36,068 nucleotides of DNA from Candidatus Brocadiaceae bacterium (GTDB lineage Bacteria > Planctomycetota > Brocadiia > SM23-32). A program made the translations under genes and the position numbers. The DNA is taken from positions 1 through 36,068 of the forward strand of contig PUNP01000878.1 in assembly GCA_003551785.1 (NCBI GenBank). The letters are read 5' to 3'. Below the pieces are notes generated by a model. That model saw nothing but the letters and a program-made list of their open reading frames with translations, ran no database searches and had not been told where the DNA came from. How positions within the stretch are numbered: position 1 is the stretch's first letter; each line of letters opens with the position of its first letter. Of this stretch, positions 24,380 to 32,725 are shown one piece after another.

Positions 24380-25480
24380 TTATCCGTTCCCGGTGTGAAG
24401 CAGACGCGCGGCTTCGTAAGTTCTGGCTACAGCAGTATTCTCATCCCGCGCATCATGTGCGAACGGCCGGGAGTCATCAAGATATGTTTCATTTAACTGA
24501 CGCTCGACCCATTCCTCCGCTTCATCATTGTCAGCGAAAAAGGTTTCGACGGCATAGGCAATTTCGATACCCGAGAGATTGTAGCGGAAGCCGAACTCGG
24601 ATTCCCGGCAATCTCTTTCGAATTCATCACTGCGGTGGGCGGTAACCAAGGTCTTAAATTTTGATGAATCCCATATCTTTGCATCGGGGAAAGACTGTTT
24701 GAGCATAGCGAAAGCATACAGATTGAAAGCATGATAGCCGGCGGACTTGGAATAGAGCAGGTTCCGCCTTTTCCGTTTCCCTGTCCGCGATTTTATTTCC
24801 TTTAAGAAAGCCGCGGAACCGTTTTTCAGATAATTAACGGCCGCCCCCATGGTTGAAGTATGATAAATAACTCCGTTCGGATAGAGCTGAACTTGCGCCG
24901 CAATATTTTCCAGGAAGCACAGTGCACGGCGTTGTGCGGACGGAGTTCGGGCCAGCAGCCCTCCTGTTGCGGCGAACCAGAGCTGATGGTTGAACGTCGC
25001 ATCATGCGCCATGACGGTGCCATCAATTTCGACCCGATGCCATATGCCGACATTATCATCCCACGGATGCATCATAAAGACCTCTTCCGCAAGCTCATAA
25101 CAATCGCAGCGAGAAAATGTTTCAGCGGCCTTGACAAGCGCCTCGATCACCCATGCCTGCCCAATGAGCCCGTTGCATTGATCTTTTCCGGCTTTATCGC
25201 GGCAGTGGAAGGATTTGCCGGCGGGCCGGGCATCCTCGCTCATAAGGAATTCTGCGGCCTTTTCCCCGGCGTTTTTCCATTTATTTTCTCCGGTTTTTTC
25301 GTAGAGGTCTGCGAAGAGAAAAAGCCAGTGCGCGGTGTTGCGCACCGGCGTTTCCGGATCGTTATAAGGACCGTTATGGCCCGGCGGCATGGCGCCAGAT
25401 ACGGGGGCCTGGCAGTCTATTCCGTATTTCCCCGTTTTTTCCAGAATTACGGGCAGATTTATTGTTTGGCAGTCTTCCAT
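24380..25480 (-). CDS. Probable alpha/alpha-barrel carbohydrate-active protein of the glycan locus
   Basis: 366 residues, soluble, no signal peptide. The sequence alternates amphipathic helices with short aromatic-rich loops (NTAHWLFLFADLYEKTGE, GLIGQAWVIEALVKAAE, FNHQLWFAATGGLLA), the pattern of (alpha/alpha)-toroid enzymes such as six-hairpin glycosidases and N-acylglucosamine 2-epimerase relatives. I do not recognise the exact family and cannot name catalytic residues; candidates are the acidic residues near HPWDDN and SGIEIAYAVE. Its place among glycosyltransferases supports a role with sugars. It is bracketed by two copies of a long inverted repeat, both outside the reading frame. No clear ribosome site precedes the ATG. 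Confidence 0.7.
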   Translation of the reverse strand: MEDCQTINLPVILEKTGKYGIDCQAPVSGAMPPGHNGPYNDPETPVRNTAHWLFLFADLYEKTGENKWKNAGEKAAEFLMSEDARPAGKSFHCRDKAGKDQCNGLIGQAWVIEALVKAAETFSRCDCYELAEEVFMMHPWDDNVGIWHRVEIDGTVMAHDATFNHQLWFAATGGLLARTPSAQRRALCFLENIAAQVQLYPNGVIYHTSTMGAAVNYLKNGSAAFLKEIKSRTGKRKRRNLLYSKSAGYHAFNLYAFAMLKQSFPDAKIWDSSKFKTLVTAHRSDEFERDCRESEFGFRYNLSGIEIAYAVETFFADNDEAEEWVERQLNETYLDDSRPFAHDARDENTAVARTYEAARLLHTGNG

Positions 25481-25547
25481 AGTTTTAACTTGCTTTTATG
25501 AAGGTATTAATCTCGGATTCGAACAATTAACGGCAAAGGCTATTTCT

Positions 25548-25685
25548 CACACGGAGGCACAGGGAACACGGGGAACGTCGGGAAAAGAGGTACAAAAGCA
25601 ACGACAAAAGTAAAATTAATTAAAATTATAAAACATTGCCTTTATCCGTTCCTTTCTTTCCCATTGTTCTCCGTGCCTCCGTGTG
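25548..25685. repeat. Long inverted repeat (CACACGGAGGCAC family), copy 2
   Basis: Ends 25548-25575 and 25658-25685 are inverted copies with 24 of 28 matches; total length 138 bp. It has the same orientation as copy 1, and the 18 bp before each copy are similar too (AACGGCAAAGGC here, AACGGCAACGGC there). It lies between 24380-25480 and the GGxHRL gene at 25701. Confidence 0.8.
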
Positions 25686-25700
25686 AAACCACGCCTTTTT

Positions 25701-26393
25701 TTATCTTGGAATTCTATTTTTATTACGATACTTGTGAAGATGTTTGATCCCACCGGGATGCACGGCGCCCAATGTAGCGGGTATGATGGGGATGTCGAGT
25801 ATCTTTGCTATGGAGAGCCTGTGATTGCCGCCGCAGCCGTGTATTGGATTCCCATACCTGTCAATAAATATCTCAACTTCGTTTTTCCCCCGAGCAAAAT
25901 ACCTTTTTTTCCCGTCCAACTCTTCCTGAGTGCGGAACCTGCGTTCAGTTCTTACTTTCATAAACATCATATCCAGCTTGTCATACCTTTTCACTACGTC
26001 CCGGTAATTATAACATCCGTCTGATTGGATATTCCGACTGACTGAGGCCATTTTGTTTTCGTAAACGCCCATTTCCCAGGATAACCCTTTCACCCAATGG
26101 TTCCAGCTCCTTTTAAAGCTGTGCTTAGTTTTAAAAGGTACCGCATAAAAATCCCAGTCGCCCTGGATAACGCTCCCGCTCAGTACATGTTTTGTCCCGA
26201 AGAGTGTTATCCGTGTAGTCTTTCCCAGTGTTTTTTTTATCTGACCGGGGGGTACCCACACACGTTCATGATAGAGTGGTGCTTCAAGACCGTAATTGAA
26301 CAGATTGAGAAGATTTAGCTTAGTTATAGCCAGGGCTTTTTGGAACCTTCTTAAATTACAGCAATATTCAATTTTATGTGCAGTAACAGACAT
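25701..26393 (-). CDS. GGxHRL (ParB-like fold) protein of the glycan locus
   Basis: 230 residues, basic, no signal peptide. The C-terminal third has EIFIDRYGNPIHGCGGNHRL followed by SIAKILDIPIIP (about 173-205). A GxHR(L/A) motif before a helix, preceded by two strands and followed by a strand ending in IP, is what ParB/sulfiredoxin-like domains show; I infer that fold. The N-terminal 130 residues have no recognised motif. A shorter protein with the same core lies at 29716-30012. The ATG abuts the TAA of the GT4 gene upstream with no gap, so the two are probably translated together. Function unknown; nucleotide binding or hydrolysis is a possibility from the fold. Confidence 0.72.
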   Translation of the reverse strand: MSVTAHKIEYCCNLRRFQKALAITKLNLLNLFNYGLEAPLYHERVWVPPGQIKKTLGKTTRITLFGTKHVLSGSVIQGDWDFYAVPFKTKHSFKRSWNHWVKGLSWEMGVYENKMASVSRNIQSDGCYNYRDVVKRYDKLDMMFMKVRTERRFRTQEELDGKKRYFARGKNEVEIFIDRYGNPIHGCGGNHRLSIAKILDIPIIPATLGAVHPGGIKHLHKYRNKNRIPR

Positions 26394-27536
26394 TTATACA
26401 ATGTTTTCGATAAGGCTGTAATATTTGTCAACCATTTTTTCCACAGTAAAATGGTTTTTTACGGTTTCTTTTCCTTTTTGACCGAGCTTTTCCCTCAAAT
26501 GTTTATCGTTTATTACGCGCATCATTGCATCGGCAAGGCTTTTACTATCGCTGGGGGGCACGAGCAGGCCGTTTTCTTCGTGTGAAATTATTTCTCGCGG
26601 GCCGTAATCGCAGTCGGCGGCTATGCAGCAACATCCCAGCGACATGGCTTCGAGCAAGGCGTTTGGAAAACCTTCCCGGCGGGACGGCAGCACAAAGGCA
26701 TCAAATTGAGCCATCAAAGAACGGGGATGTTTTTGTTCCCCGGCAAAAAAAACATGGTCTTGAAGTTCCATTGAAGCTATCGTTTCCTGTAAATATTTCT
26801 CGTCATTGCCTGTTCCTATCAGAATCAACTTGAACTTTTTCTTTTGGTATTCTCTGACAAGGATTTCAATGGCCTGGATCAGTGTGTCAAGCCCTTTACG
26901 ATGAATTTCGATACTTCCTGAATAGCAAAAACTGAATGTGTTTATATCAACTGAGAATTGCCTAAAGCCAACTGAACCGGCAGCCGGCAGGTCAACACCG
27001 TTGGGAATACCATGTATTCGGTTTGCAAGTAAGGGATATTGGGCAGCGAATCTCTCTGACGCTTCGTTTGACACTGATACGATTTTGCTTACAAATGCGT
27101 AGGGTCCAACGCATTTCAACGCGTTGCAGCATCGCATAATACGGCATGGTGCTTTTATTGATTCGCCAGGTAATGAGCCTGAAAGAACGGCAATTGTCGG
27201 GATATGTGCCAGCATTCCTGCAGCTACAGTTATATTATTGGTCATCCCTGCACGGCTTAACAATACGTTACATTGCTTCTGACGTATAAGCCTGGAGAGA
27301 GAACAGAGACGGGAAAATCTCACCTTCTTCTTATTAACATCAACAGGCGGCCCCACATCAATGACTTCCGTTCCGGACACTCGGAAAGCTTTGTACATAT
27401 CTTTTTCGCCCCACCCCTGGACCAGGAAAAGGAGTACATTATCCCCTTTTGCAGTAAAACCAGCAGCAAGTTTTGAGGCTTGATTTTCCGTCCCGCGACG
27501 TTTGAGATAAGGAAGTACAATGCCGATCCTATTCAT
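26394..27536 (-). CDS. GT4-family glycosyltransferase
   Basis: 380 residues, GT-B fold. The N-terminus has LPYLKRRGTENQASKLA in the acceptor-domain loop, and the middle has IPNGVDLP. The nucleotide-sugar domain has the E-x7-E motif in REGFPNALLEAMSLG followed by NGLLVPPSD. This is a retaining transferase of a surface glycan pathway; donor and acceptor are unknown. It is divergent from the radical SAM gene at 27692 and immediately followed by the GGxHRL gene. No ribosome site is visible before the ATG; the upstream sequence reads CTCCTT, because a ribosome site for the opposite strand lies there. Confidence 0.93.
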   Translation of the reverse strand: MNRIGIVLPYLKRRGTENQASKLAAGFTAKGDNVLLFLVQGWGEKDMYKAFRVSGTEVIDVGPPVDVNKKKVRFSRLCSLSRLIRQKQCNVLLSRAGMTNNITVAAGMLAHIPTIAVLSGSLPGESIKAPCRIMRCCNALKCVGPYAFVSKIVSVSNEASERFAAQYPLLANRIHGIPNGVDLPAAGSVGFRQFSVDINTFSFCYSGSIEIHRKGLDTLIQAIEILVREYQKKKFKLILIGTGNDEKYLQETIASMELQDHVFFAGEQKHPRSLMAQFDAFVLPSRREGFPNALLEAMSLGCCCIAADCDYGPREIISHEENGLLVPPSDSKSLADAMMRVINDKHLREKLGQKGKETVKNHFTVEKMVDKYYSLIENIV

Positions 27537-27550
27537 AAGGAGATTACCAC

Positions 27551-27613
27551 ATGAAGAAGCCTATAAGAATAATTTTGGGAAAACGTGACCGATATGTTAT
27601 TATATTATTATGA
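27551..27613 (+). CDS. Possible 20-residue peptide upstream of the radical SAM gene
   Basis: ATG at 27551 is preceded at 8 nt by a consensus AAGGAG, then 20 codons (MKKPIRIILGKRDRYVIILL) and a TGA. The peptide is basic and hydrophobic with no core-peptide features such as a leader or Cys/Ser/Thr clusters. It may be a leader peptide, the start of a truncated gene, or chance. It is 78 bp before the radical SAM gene. Confidence 0.25.
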   Translation: MKKPIRIILGKRDRYVIILL

Positions 27614-27691
27614 CTGTCAATTTTGATGATGATTAATCTCCAGAGTATTTACCTCTGAGATAAACATAGATTAGAGACATCCCCAAAAACC

Positions 27692-28855
27692 ATGAAAAAA
27701 AAATGTCCACAATGTGGAAAAGAAGTAAAGTATCCACTGAATCCTCAATGCAGCCAATGTGGTTATAGATTAAATTTTACTGGTCTAATCAAAAGAGCAC
27801 ATAATCTATATTCGTTAAAAGGTACAAGAGGGATTATTGAACATGCCAGAAAATTTGTAAATTTCAAAGCCAAAGAAATATATAAAAAAATGGATTTTAT
27901 CGTGGGGCCTTTCGGAAATATCGAGATCACAACGGGGATTCCCTGTCCTGTCAAATGCAGCTACTGTCCACAAGGCAAGCTGAAAAAAGCATATAACGGC
28001 CCAAAAAAGATGACGTTTAAAACTTTTCAGACTATTCTATCAAATTTGCCCTCACGGCTTCCATTGCATTTTTCCGGATTTGCCGAACCATTTGTTAATC
28101 CCAACTGCTCCAGCATGTTGCTTTATGCTCACAAAAATCAATTTGACATCAAAGTTTTCACCACACTTGTTGGAATGGATAATTCTGACATTGAGATCAT
28201 AAAAAAGATACCGTTTGGAAAATTTGAGGTCCATCTACCGAGCAAGGAGCATTTGGAAAAAAACCTCCATCATGATAAAAATTACATTGAGAAAGTTGAG
28301 CTATTGCAAAACAATAAAATAAAAAACCTCACTTACATTTGCTTTGGAACCGTACCGAATGATATTTATAACTGCATTGACACAACTCGGTTGAAGTCAA
28401 ACCACGCATTCAATACTCGAGCAAGTAACTTAAATCCTGCAAAAGGAATTGAAGACAAGAAAATGGAGAAAATCTTTTGTACTGCCGGTCGCTTGAACAG
28501 AAACGTCGTTTTACCTGACGGCAGGGTGATATTATGCTGTATGGACTATTCGCTTAAACATATCATAGGCGATCTGACAAAAGAGAATTACAGGGCAATT
28601 TTCTCAAAAAAGCCTTATCTGGATGTTTTGGATAAAATGAAAAAAGGGGATAACGATCTGCTATGTCAGACGTGTGAAAAAGCAAAGCCGATCTCAGCAA
28701 TACCTTTAAAACGTAAGTTGAAACATGGTTTTGATGACATCTTGGGCTCAAGTCACTTTGGCCCTTGCAGATGGTCTGATTCGCTTGTAGAGGACAGCCT
28801 TTTTGAGAAGTTCATTTGGACATTGCCCCCTTCTTCCCCTCCCCGAAATAACTGA
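27692..28855 (+). CDS. Radical SAM/SPASM protein with N-terminal zinc ribbon
   Basis: 387 residues. An N-terminal zinc ribbon has two CxxC pairs (Cys5/8 and Cys20/23). The radical SAM cluster is C-x3-C-x2-C at Cys85, Cys89 and Cys92 (CPVKCSYC). A SPASM-type cysteine set follows: Cys263 (CTAGRLNRNVV), Cys282/283 (ILCCMDYS), then Cys325 and Cys328 (CQTCEKA). It should bind one SAM [4Fe-4S] cluster and at least one auxiliary cluster and modify a small molecule, sugar or peptide. It is visibly more AT-rich than the flanking genes and stands on the opposite strand, suggesting acquisition. Its last 44 bp overlap the convergent GT8-like gene. Substrate unknown. Confidence 0.9.
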   Translation: MKKKCPQCGKEVKYPLNPQCSQCGYRLNFTGLIKRAHNLYSLKGTRGIIEHARKFVNFKAKEIYKKMDFIVGPFGNIEITTGIPCPVKCSYCPQGKLKKAYNGPKKMTFKTFQTILSNLPSRLPLHFSGFAEPFVNPNCSSMLLYAHKNQFDIKVFTTLVGMDNSDIEIIKKIPFGKFEVHLPSKEHLEKNLHHDKNYIEKVELLQNNKIKNLTYICFGTVPNDIYNCIDTTRLKSNHAFNTRASNLNPAKGIEDKKMEKIFCTAGRLNRNVVLPDGRVILCCMDYSLKHIIGDLTKENYRAIFSKKPYLDVLDKMKKGDNDLLCQTCEKAKPISAIPLKRKLKHGFDDILGSSHFGPCRWSDSLVEDSLFEKFIWTLPPSSPPRNN

Positions 28856-29723
28856 TTATGCGTAGAGGCCTGAACAAATTAGTCGCCATTTTAAATAACG
28901 TTTCGTTGCCAAAAGAAGCTTTTTTAAGATAGGGCGCAATAACGAATTTCTTCCAAAATGAGTATGAATACGCCTTCTGTCGAAACACATAATTTCCACC
29001 AGCCATTCGTAATACATTGTAAAGTGATCGGGGCGAATAAGAATAATCTATGTAATGCCAGATAAAAGGTTCTCGCCTTAATTTTTTTTGTTTGCGATGA
29101 ATCTTATAATCATAGCGAGTAAAATTCCATGCCGGAGCAAGGGGCCAAAGAGACATGCCTGGATTCTTTACAATAGCTCTTGATAGTGCTTTTTGGTCCC
29201 TTTTTAGTTTTTTTTCTATGATTTCAGCGTTCCAGCTCTTAAAAAGTATTTCACATTCAGAACATTTCCTAAAGAAAAAAACGCCTCCATTAAACTCACC
29301 CCACTTTCGTGTCCATCGATAACTTCTTTCTGGATTGATCTCAAATGAAACGTTTTTAATTAGAACAGGGGCAGGCCTGATAGCAAAATCCACACGGTCC
29401 AAAAAATGGAATCCGAAGCTGATATTGTCACAGACTTCGGTATCGGCATCCAGGTATAAAGTCCTTTGAAACGGTGAGAGTTCATAAACAGAGGTTTTGT
29501 ATTTTCTATTCTCTCCGTCGGGAGCATCTATGTATTGGACTGTAAGCAAAGGATCGTCGGATGTGAAGGACAGCACATTGGTCACTATTTTCGCCGAAAT
29601 GTCGGGATTATTCATCTTCAAAGTCCGGTACGAATGAAGCGCCTGCAAAAGATACGGCACTCCGAATGCAACATAGATTACTCCGCAATCTTTTTGGTTG
29701 GATTTTGTATTTTTCTTACCCAT
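28812..29723 (-). CDS. GT8-like glycosyltransferase (GT-A fold)
   Basis: 303 residues from the ATG at 29723; a TTG at 29732 would add three. RTLYLDADTEV (DxD at about 92-94) is the metal and nucleotide-sugar site, and EFNGGVFFFRKC is the acceptor-side loop of GT8-like enzymes. FIWHYID near 220 may supply the late histidine typical of this fold. It is AT-rich, like the radical SAM gene it overlaps. The start lies inside the end of the 98-residue GGxHRL gene (8 nt overlap), so it belongs to the ABC exporter - GGxHRL - transferase operon. Donor and acceptor unknown. Confidence 0.85.
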   Translation of the reverse strand: MGKKNTKSNQKDCGVIYVAFGVPYLLQALHSYRTLKMNNPDISAKIVTNVLSFTSDDPLLTVQYIDAPDGENRKYKTSVYELSPFQRTLYLDADTEVCDNISFGFHFLDRVDFAIRPAPVLIKNVSFEINPERSYRWTRKWGEFNGGVFFFRKCSECEILFKSWNAEIIEKKLKRDQKALSRAIVKNPGMSLWPLAPAWNFTRYDYKIHRKQKKLRREPFIWHYIDYSYSPRSLYNVLRMAGGNYVFRQKAYSYSFWKKFVIAPYLKKASFGNETLFKMATNLFRPLRIISYFGEGKKGAMSK

Positions 29724-30012
29724 AAATTTCAAAACTCAGATTTAATACAATTTTAAAAAAAGAAATTCTAAATAAATCACCTTCCAATGTACCATCCCAG
29801 TCTCTGTGCTGCAATTGGATTATAAGGGGTATTTTTTTGATGCCCAATATCTTTGAAAGACATAACCGGTGGAATCCACCCGCACAATGAATGAAATGAC
29901 CGTCACCTGCAACAGCTATCCTGGGATCATCCGGCACGATGACATTCCGGACCATAGTACCGGGTTTCCGGTCTTCTTTCAGGATCCTGTGAATCTCATC
30001 AAAAAAAATCAT
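29716..30012 (-). CDS. Short GGxHRL (ParB-like core) protein coupled to the ABC exporter
   Basis: 98 residues. DGHFIHCAGGFHRL and SKILGIKKIP (about 36-60) align column by column with GNPIHGCGGNHRL and AKILDIPIIP of the 230-residue protein at 25701. The N-terminal 100 or so residues of that protein are absent, so this is either a minimal form or a truncated relative. The ATG overlaps the TGA of the ABC exporter gene (ATGA), a classic sign of translational coupling, and the 3' end overlaps the GT8-like gene, so it is probably expressed. Function unknown. Confidence 0.7.
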   Translation of the reverse strand: MIFFDEIHRILKEDRKPGTMVRNVIVPDDPRIAVAGDGHFIHCAGGFHRLCLSKILGIKKIPLIIQLQHRDWDGTLEGDLFRISFFKIVLNLSFEIYG

Positions 30013-31808
30013 TCATTCAGTCCTTCGGCAAGCTTGCAAAAAACCGGGTGCTCTAACAGCAACTTTTCATAGGTGCCTTGGCCGGTAACACGCCCATCTT
30101 CAATCATAACGATCGTATCACAGTCCTGCACGGTCTTGAGCCGGTGCGCGATGATCACCAGCGTCTTGTTGTCCGTCAGGCCGAGTATGCCACTTATGAC
30201 CGCCCCTTCCGTGATATTATCCAATGCACTGGTCGCTTCGTCAAAGAAAAGCACAGCCGGATCGTGATAGAGCGCACGGGCAATGCCGACGCGCTGACGC
30301 TGACCGCCGGAAAGACGTATCCCGCGCTCACCTATATACGTCCCATAGCCGTCCGGAAGATCATTCACCACAAAATCGTGTATTTTTGCCATTCTCGCCG
30401 CATGCTCAACAGCCGTGCTGTCGATCTCCTCATGGGCGGCGCCGAATGCAATATTGGCGGCGAGCGTGTCGTCAGCCAGATATATCTGCTGCGGGACATA
30501 ACCAATAGCACGCTGCCATGCTCGCACGTTTTCCGGTTTGATTACGGTATTATCGACAATTAAACGTCCACTGTCCGGCGCCAGAAGCCCCATCATGATG
30601 TCTACCATCGAGGTCTTCCCCGAGCCCGTGGAGCCCACCAGACCGACGGTCGAGTTGACGGGTATGTCGAGATTGATATCTGTCAAAGCAGGCTTTTCGG
30701 CGCCCGGATACGAGAACCGGACATCTTTAAGAGCGATATTCTTTTGAGGGATCAAGGCCGGAGGCGGTGGTGTCTTCATGTCCGCTTCTGTGCCCCGGCA
30801 CTGTACAATGTCGTCATATAGTGCATCAAGCGCCGGCAGACCGAAACGCAGCTTTGTCGCCTGCTCGTATACGATTTGCAGCGCGGGCATAAGCCGGTAG
30901 CCGGCGAAGGCATACAGCGAAAGTAAAGGCAGCAGCCGACCAACATCCTCCTGCGTTCGCAGCAGATAGATGGCAAGCAGCAGTATACCGCCGAATCCAA
31001 CGATCTCGAGCGCATATTTGGGCAGCCGCTCTGCAACACGCCCGTTGGCCTGATGACTGACGAAACGGAAAGATGGCGGTTCAAAACGCTCAAAAAAGGC
31101 TTTTTCCCTGCCGAATATCTTGACCTCTTTGATCCCGCCCAGCGCCTCCTGAGCGACCTGAAAGCGTTCTCTATTGGCCGTAACGCGGTCGGCGCCAATA
31201 CGGGAGAGATAACGGCGTATCGAAAAGAATATTATCAGATATGCTCCACCCAGCACAACAGTGACTGTCAGTGCTAAAAGCGGTTCAACGATCACCAGGA
31301 GGATAATTATAAAAAAAACGACAAAACCCTGGGCAATGAGTTCAATGGCGGGTATGAAAACTTTTTTGACGACCAGTCTGACTTCCGAGAGAACGCTTTT
31401 GCCCAGGTCGGCGCTGTGCCGGTTCAAAAACCATACATAGGGCCGACCAAGGTAACCGCGCAGCATCCGGCACGAAAGCGAATATTCGCGCATGAACGTG
31501 AAACGCAGCAACGCCCAGTAGGTCAGGCCCTTGAAGGTGATCGAGCCGACCTGAAAAGCAAAAAAAATGCCGCCCAGAAAAATGAGAAAACTGCGGGTCT
31601 CGGTAAACCCCAATTGCTCATAAAACATATTCAACCAGCGGTTAGTATGCACGACATCGGGGTTGCCCAGCACCGACATGAACGGCATGATCGAAGCGAC
31701 ACCGACAGTGTCGAGCAGCGCCCTGACAATGACCATCCCGAGCAGAATAAAACCGCGCCGCAGTTCATGCGGTGTGAGCAGGCCGAGTATTTTTTTTAGG
31801 GTGTGCAT
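30009..31808 (-). CDS. ABC exporter, fused membrane and ATPase domains (flippase type)
   Basis: 599 residues. Six hydrophobic segments fill residues about 20-320. The ATPase domain has Walker A GSTGSGKTS near 392, signature LSGGQRQR near 498 and Walker B AVLFFDEATSALD near 520. The N-terminal sequence and position in a glycosyltransferase locus suggest a homodimer that flips lipid-linked glycans or exports polysaccharide (PglK/MsbA-like), working in the inner membrane. It is the first gene of a three-gene overlapping operon. No ribosome site is clear before the ATG at 31808. Confidence 0.94.
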   Translation of the reverse strand: MHTLKKILGLLTPHELRRGFILLGMVIVRALLDTVGVASIMPFMSVLGNPDVVHTNRWLNMFYEQLGFTETRSFLIFLGGIFFAFQVGSITFKGLTYWALLRFTFMREYSLSCRMLRGYLGRPYVWFLNRHSADLGKSVLSEVRLVVKKVFIPAIELIAQGFVVFFIIILLVIVEPLLALTVTVVLGGAYLIIFFSIRRYLSRIGADRVTANRERFQVAQEALGGIKEVKIFGREKAFFERFEPPSFRFVSHQANGRVAERLPKYALEIVGFGGILLLAIYLLRTQEDVGRLLPLLSLYAFAGYRLMPALQIVYEQATKLRFGLPALDALYDDIVQCRGTEADMKTPPPPALIPQKNIALKDVRFSYPGAEKPALTDINLDIPVNSTVGLVGSTGSGKTSMVDIMMGLLAPDSGRLIVDNTVIKPENVRAWQRAIGYVPQQIYLADDTLAANIAFGAAHEEIDSTAVEHAARMAKIHDFVVNDLPDGYGTYIGERGIRLSGGQRQRVGIARALYHDPAVLFFDEATSALDNITEGAVISGILGLTDNKTLVIIAHRLKTVQDCDTIVMIEDGRVTGQGTYEKLLLEHPVFCKLAEGLNE

Positions 31809-32124
31809 ATGGGGATAATTGGGAATGTGGAATTAACGGCTACGACGAAACGGCAATATAAAATGCAAACTATAGCAATAAAAAGTTTAAGACAAACGTC
31901 AACGACAAAAAGACAAACAAATTACGCTTTTTGTAAAAGCTTGGCAAAAACTTTTAGCGAGATCAGGATGGGAGATTAAATAAAACTTGATGACGGATAT
32001 TAGCAAATCTGTAATTTGACTGGATCGTGAGAAAATCATTTGCCCGGAGCACAGCGACTCAAAGTATTTTCAGACGTACGTTCCCCCGCTAACGTCTGTC
32101 TCATATCTGACTTAGATGAATGAC
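31809..32124. other. Intergenic stretch with one inverted repeat
   Basis: No credible gene is seen in this 316 bp gap. It holds a short hairpin GCTTTT-TGT-AAAAGC (31926-31940) and an inverted repeat CAGACGT (32071-32077) / ACGTCTG (32092-32098) just past the regulator gene's stop. Neither has a T-run suited to termination. The promoter of the ABC exporter gene must lie here, but no convincing -35/-10 pair was found. Confidence 0.4.
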
Positions 32125-32625
32125 TCAGCTATCCTTCAGAAGCCTCGAGGCAGAATGGTAGAGAATTTCCATATTGTCGATCAGGCTTTTGAAAGTGGTT
32201 GTCATTTCCTCGATTTCAGCCAATCGTTTTTTATAAGATGCCGAATTATCGTGTTCATCTTTTTCGAGTTCCCCTGCGGCCTCATCCAAAGCGCGATCCA
32301 TTATGCCCAGTCGGCGCTGCATACCCTGTCGGAGGCGCTCCAGCACAACGCCGGTGACGTCACGGTTGGGCTCATAATAATCGGCGCGTCCGCCCGGCAC
32401 AGCCACCTTGCGTACGGCGTCCCAGCGCAGCAGTTCCCGCACACTCGTGCTCGCGGTGCCTTTGCTCATACTGCATGCTTCCGCAATATCACTTAAAGAC
32501 ACCGGATCCTCACTCATATAGAGTAACGCGTATATCTGCCCAACCGAACGGCTCAGCCCGACGCCGCCAGCCAGTTCCCCTATTTGATGTATGAACTTGT
32601 CGCGTATATGATCGTTGCCAGACAT
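32125..32625 (-). CDS. GbsR/MarR-family transcriptional regulator
   Basis: 166 residues. A winged helix-turn-helix spans about 25-95 (SVGQIYALLYMSEDPVSLSD, then ACSMSKGTASTSVRELLRWD and the wing GRADYYEPN). A long amphipathic C-terminal helix region (95-160), likely for dimerisation, follows. This pattern is typical of GbsR-like regulators, which control osmolyte or efflux genes. The MDR-type ABC transporter is 330 bp upstream in the same direction, so it may be the target. An inverted repeat upstream (32643-32664) could be its operator. No ribosome site is clear. Confidence 0.9.
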   Translation of the reverse strand: MSGNDHIRDKFIHQIGELAGGVGLSRSVGQIYALLYMSEDPVSLSDIAEACSMSKGTASTSVRELLRWDAVRKVAVPGGRADYYEPNRDVTGVVLERLRQGMQRRLGIMDRALDEAAGELEKDEHDNSASYKKRLAEIEEMTTTFKSLIDNMEILYHSASRLLKDS

Positions 32626-32642
32626 TGCATTTTACAAGTTTG

Positions 32643-32664
32643 GTTCGTTTAGTGTGTACCGAAC
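32643..32664. promoter_or_regulatory. Candidate operator upstream of the GbsR/MarR gene
   Basis: GTTCG (32643-32647) and CGAAC (32660-32664) form an inverted repeat 18 bp before the regulator's ATG. Length and position suit self-regulation by a dimeric MarR-type protein, but the arms are only 5 bp. Confidence 0.25.
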
Positions 32665-32725
32665 GACAATAACATTTTAAGCAATTATGGATGTTCTTGC
32701 AAGAACGAGCCACTATTCCCTTTAA

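Noticed and set aside
25505..25535. tRNA T-loop-like sequence GTTCGAATCC on the minus strand
   Set aside because: The flanking bases do not form a T stem or acceptor stem, and no D or anticodon arm is present.
24204..25685. CRISPR-like repeats
   Set aside because: Only two copies over 1 kb apart, each a long palindrome; no regular spacers and no cas genes.
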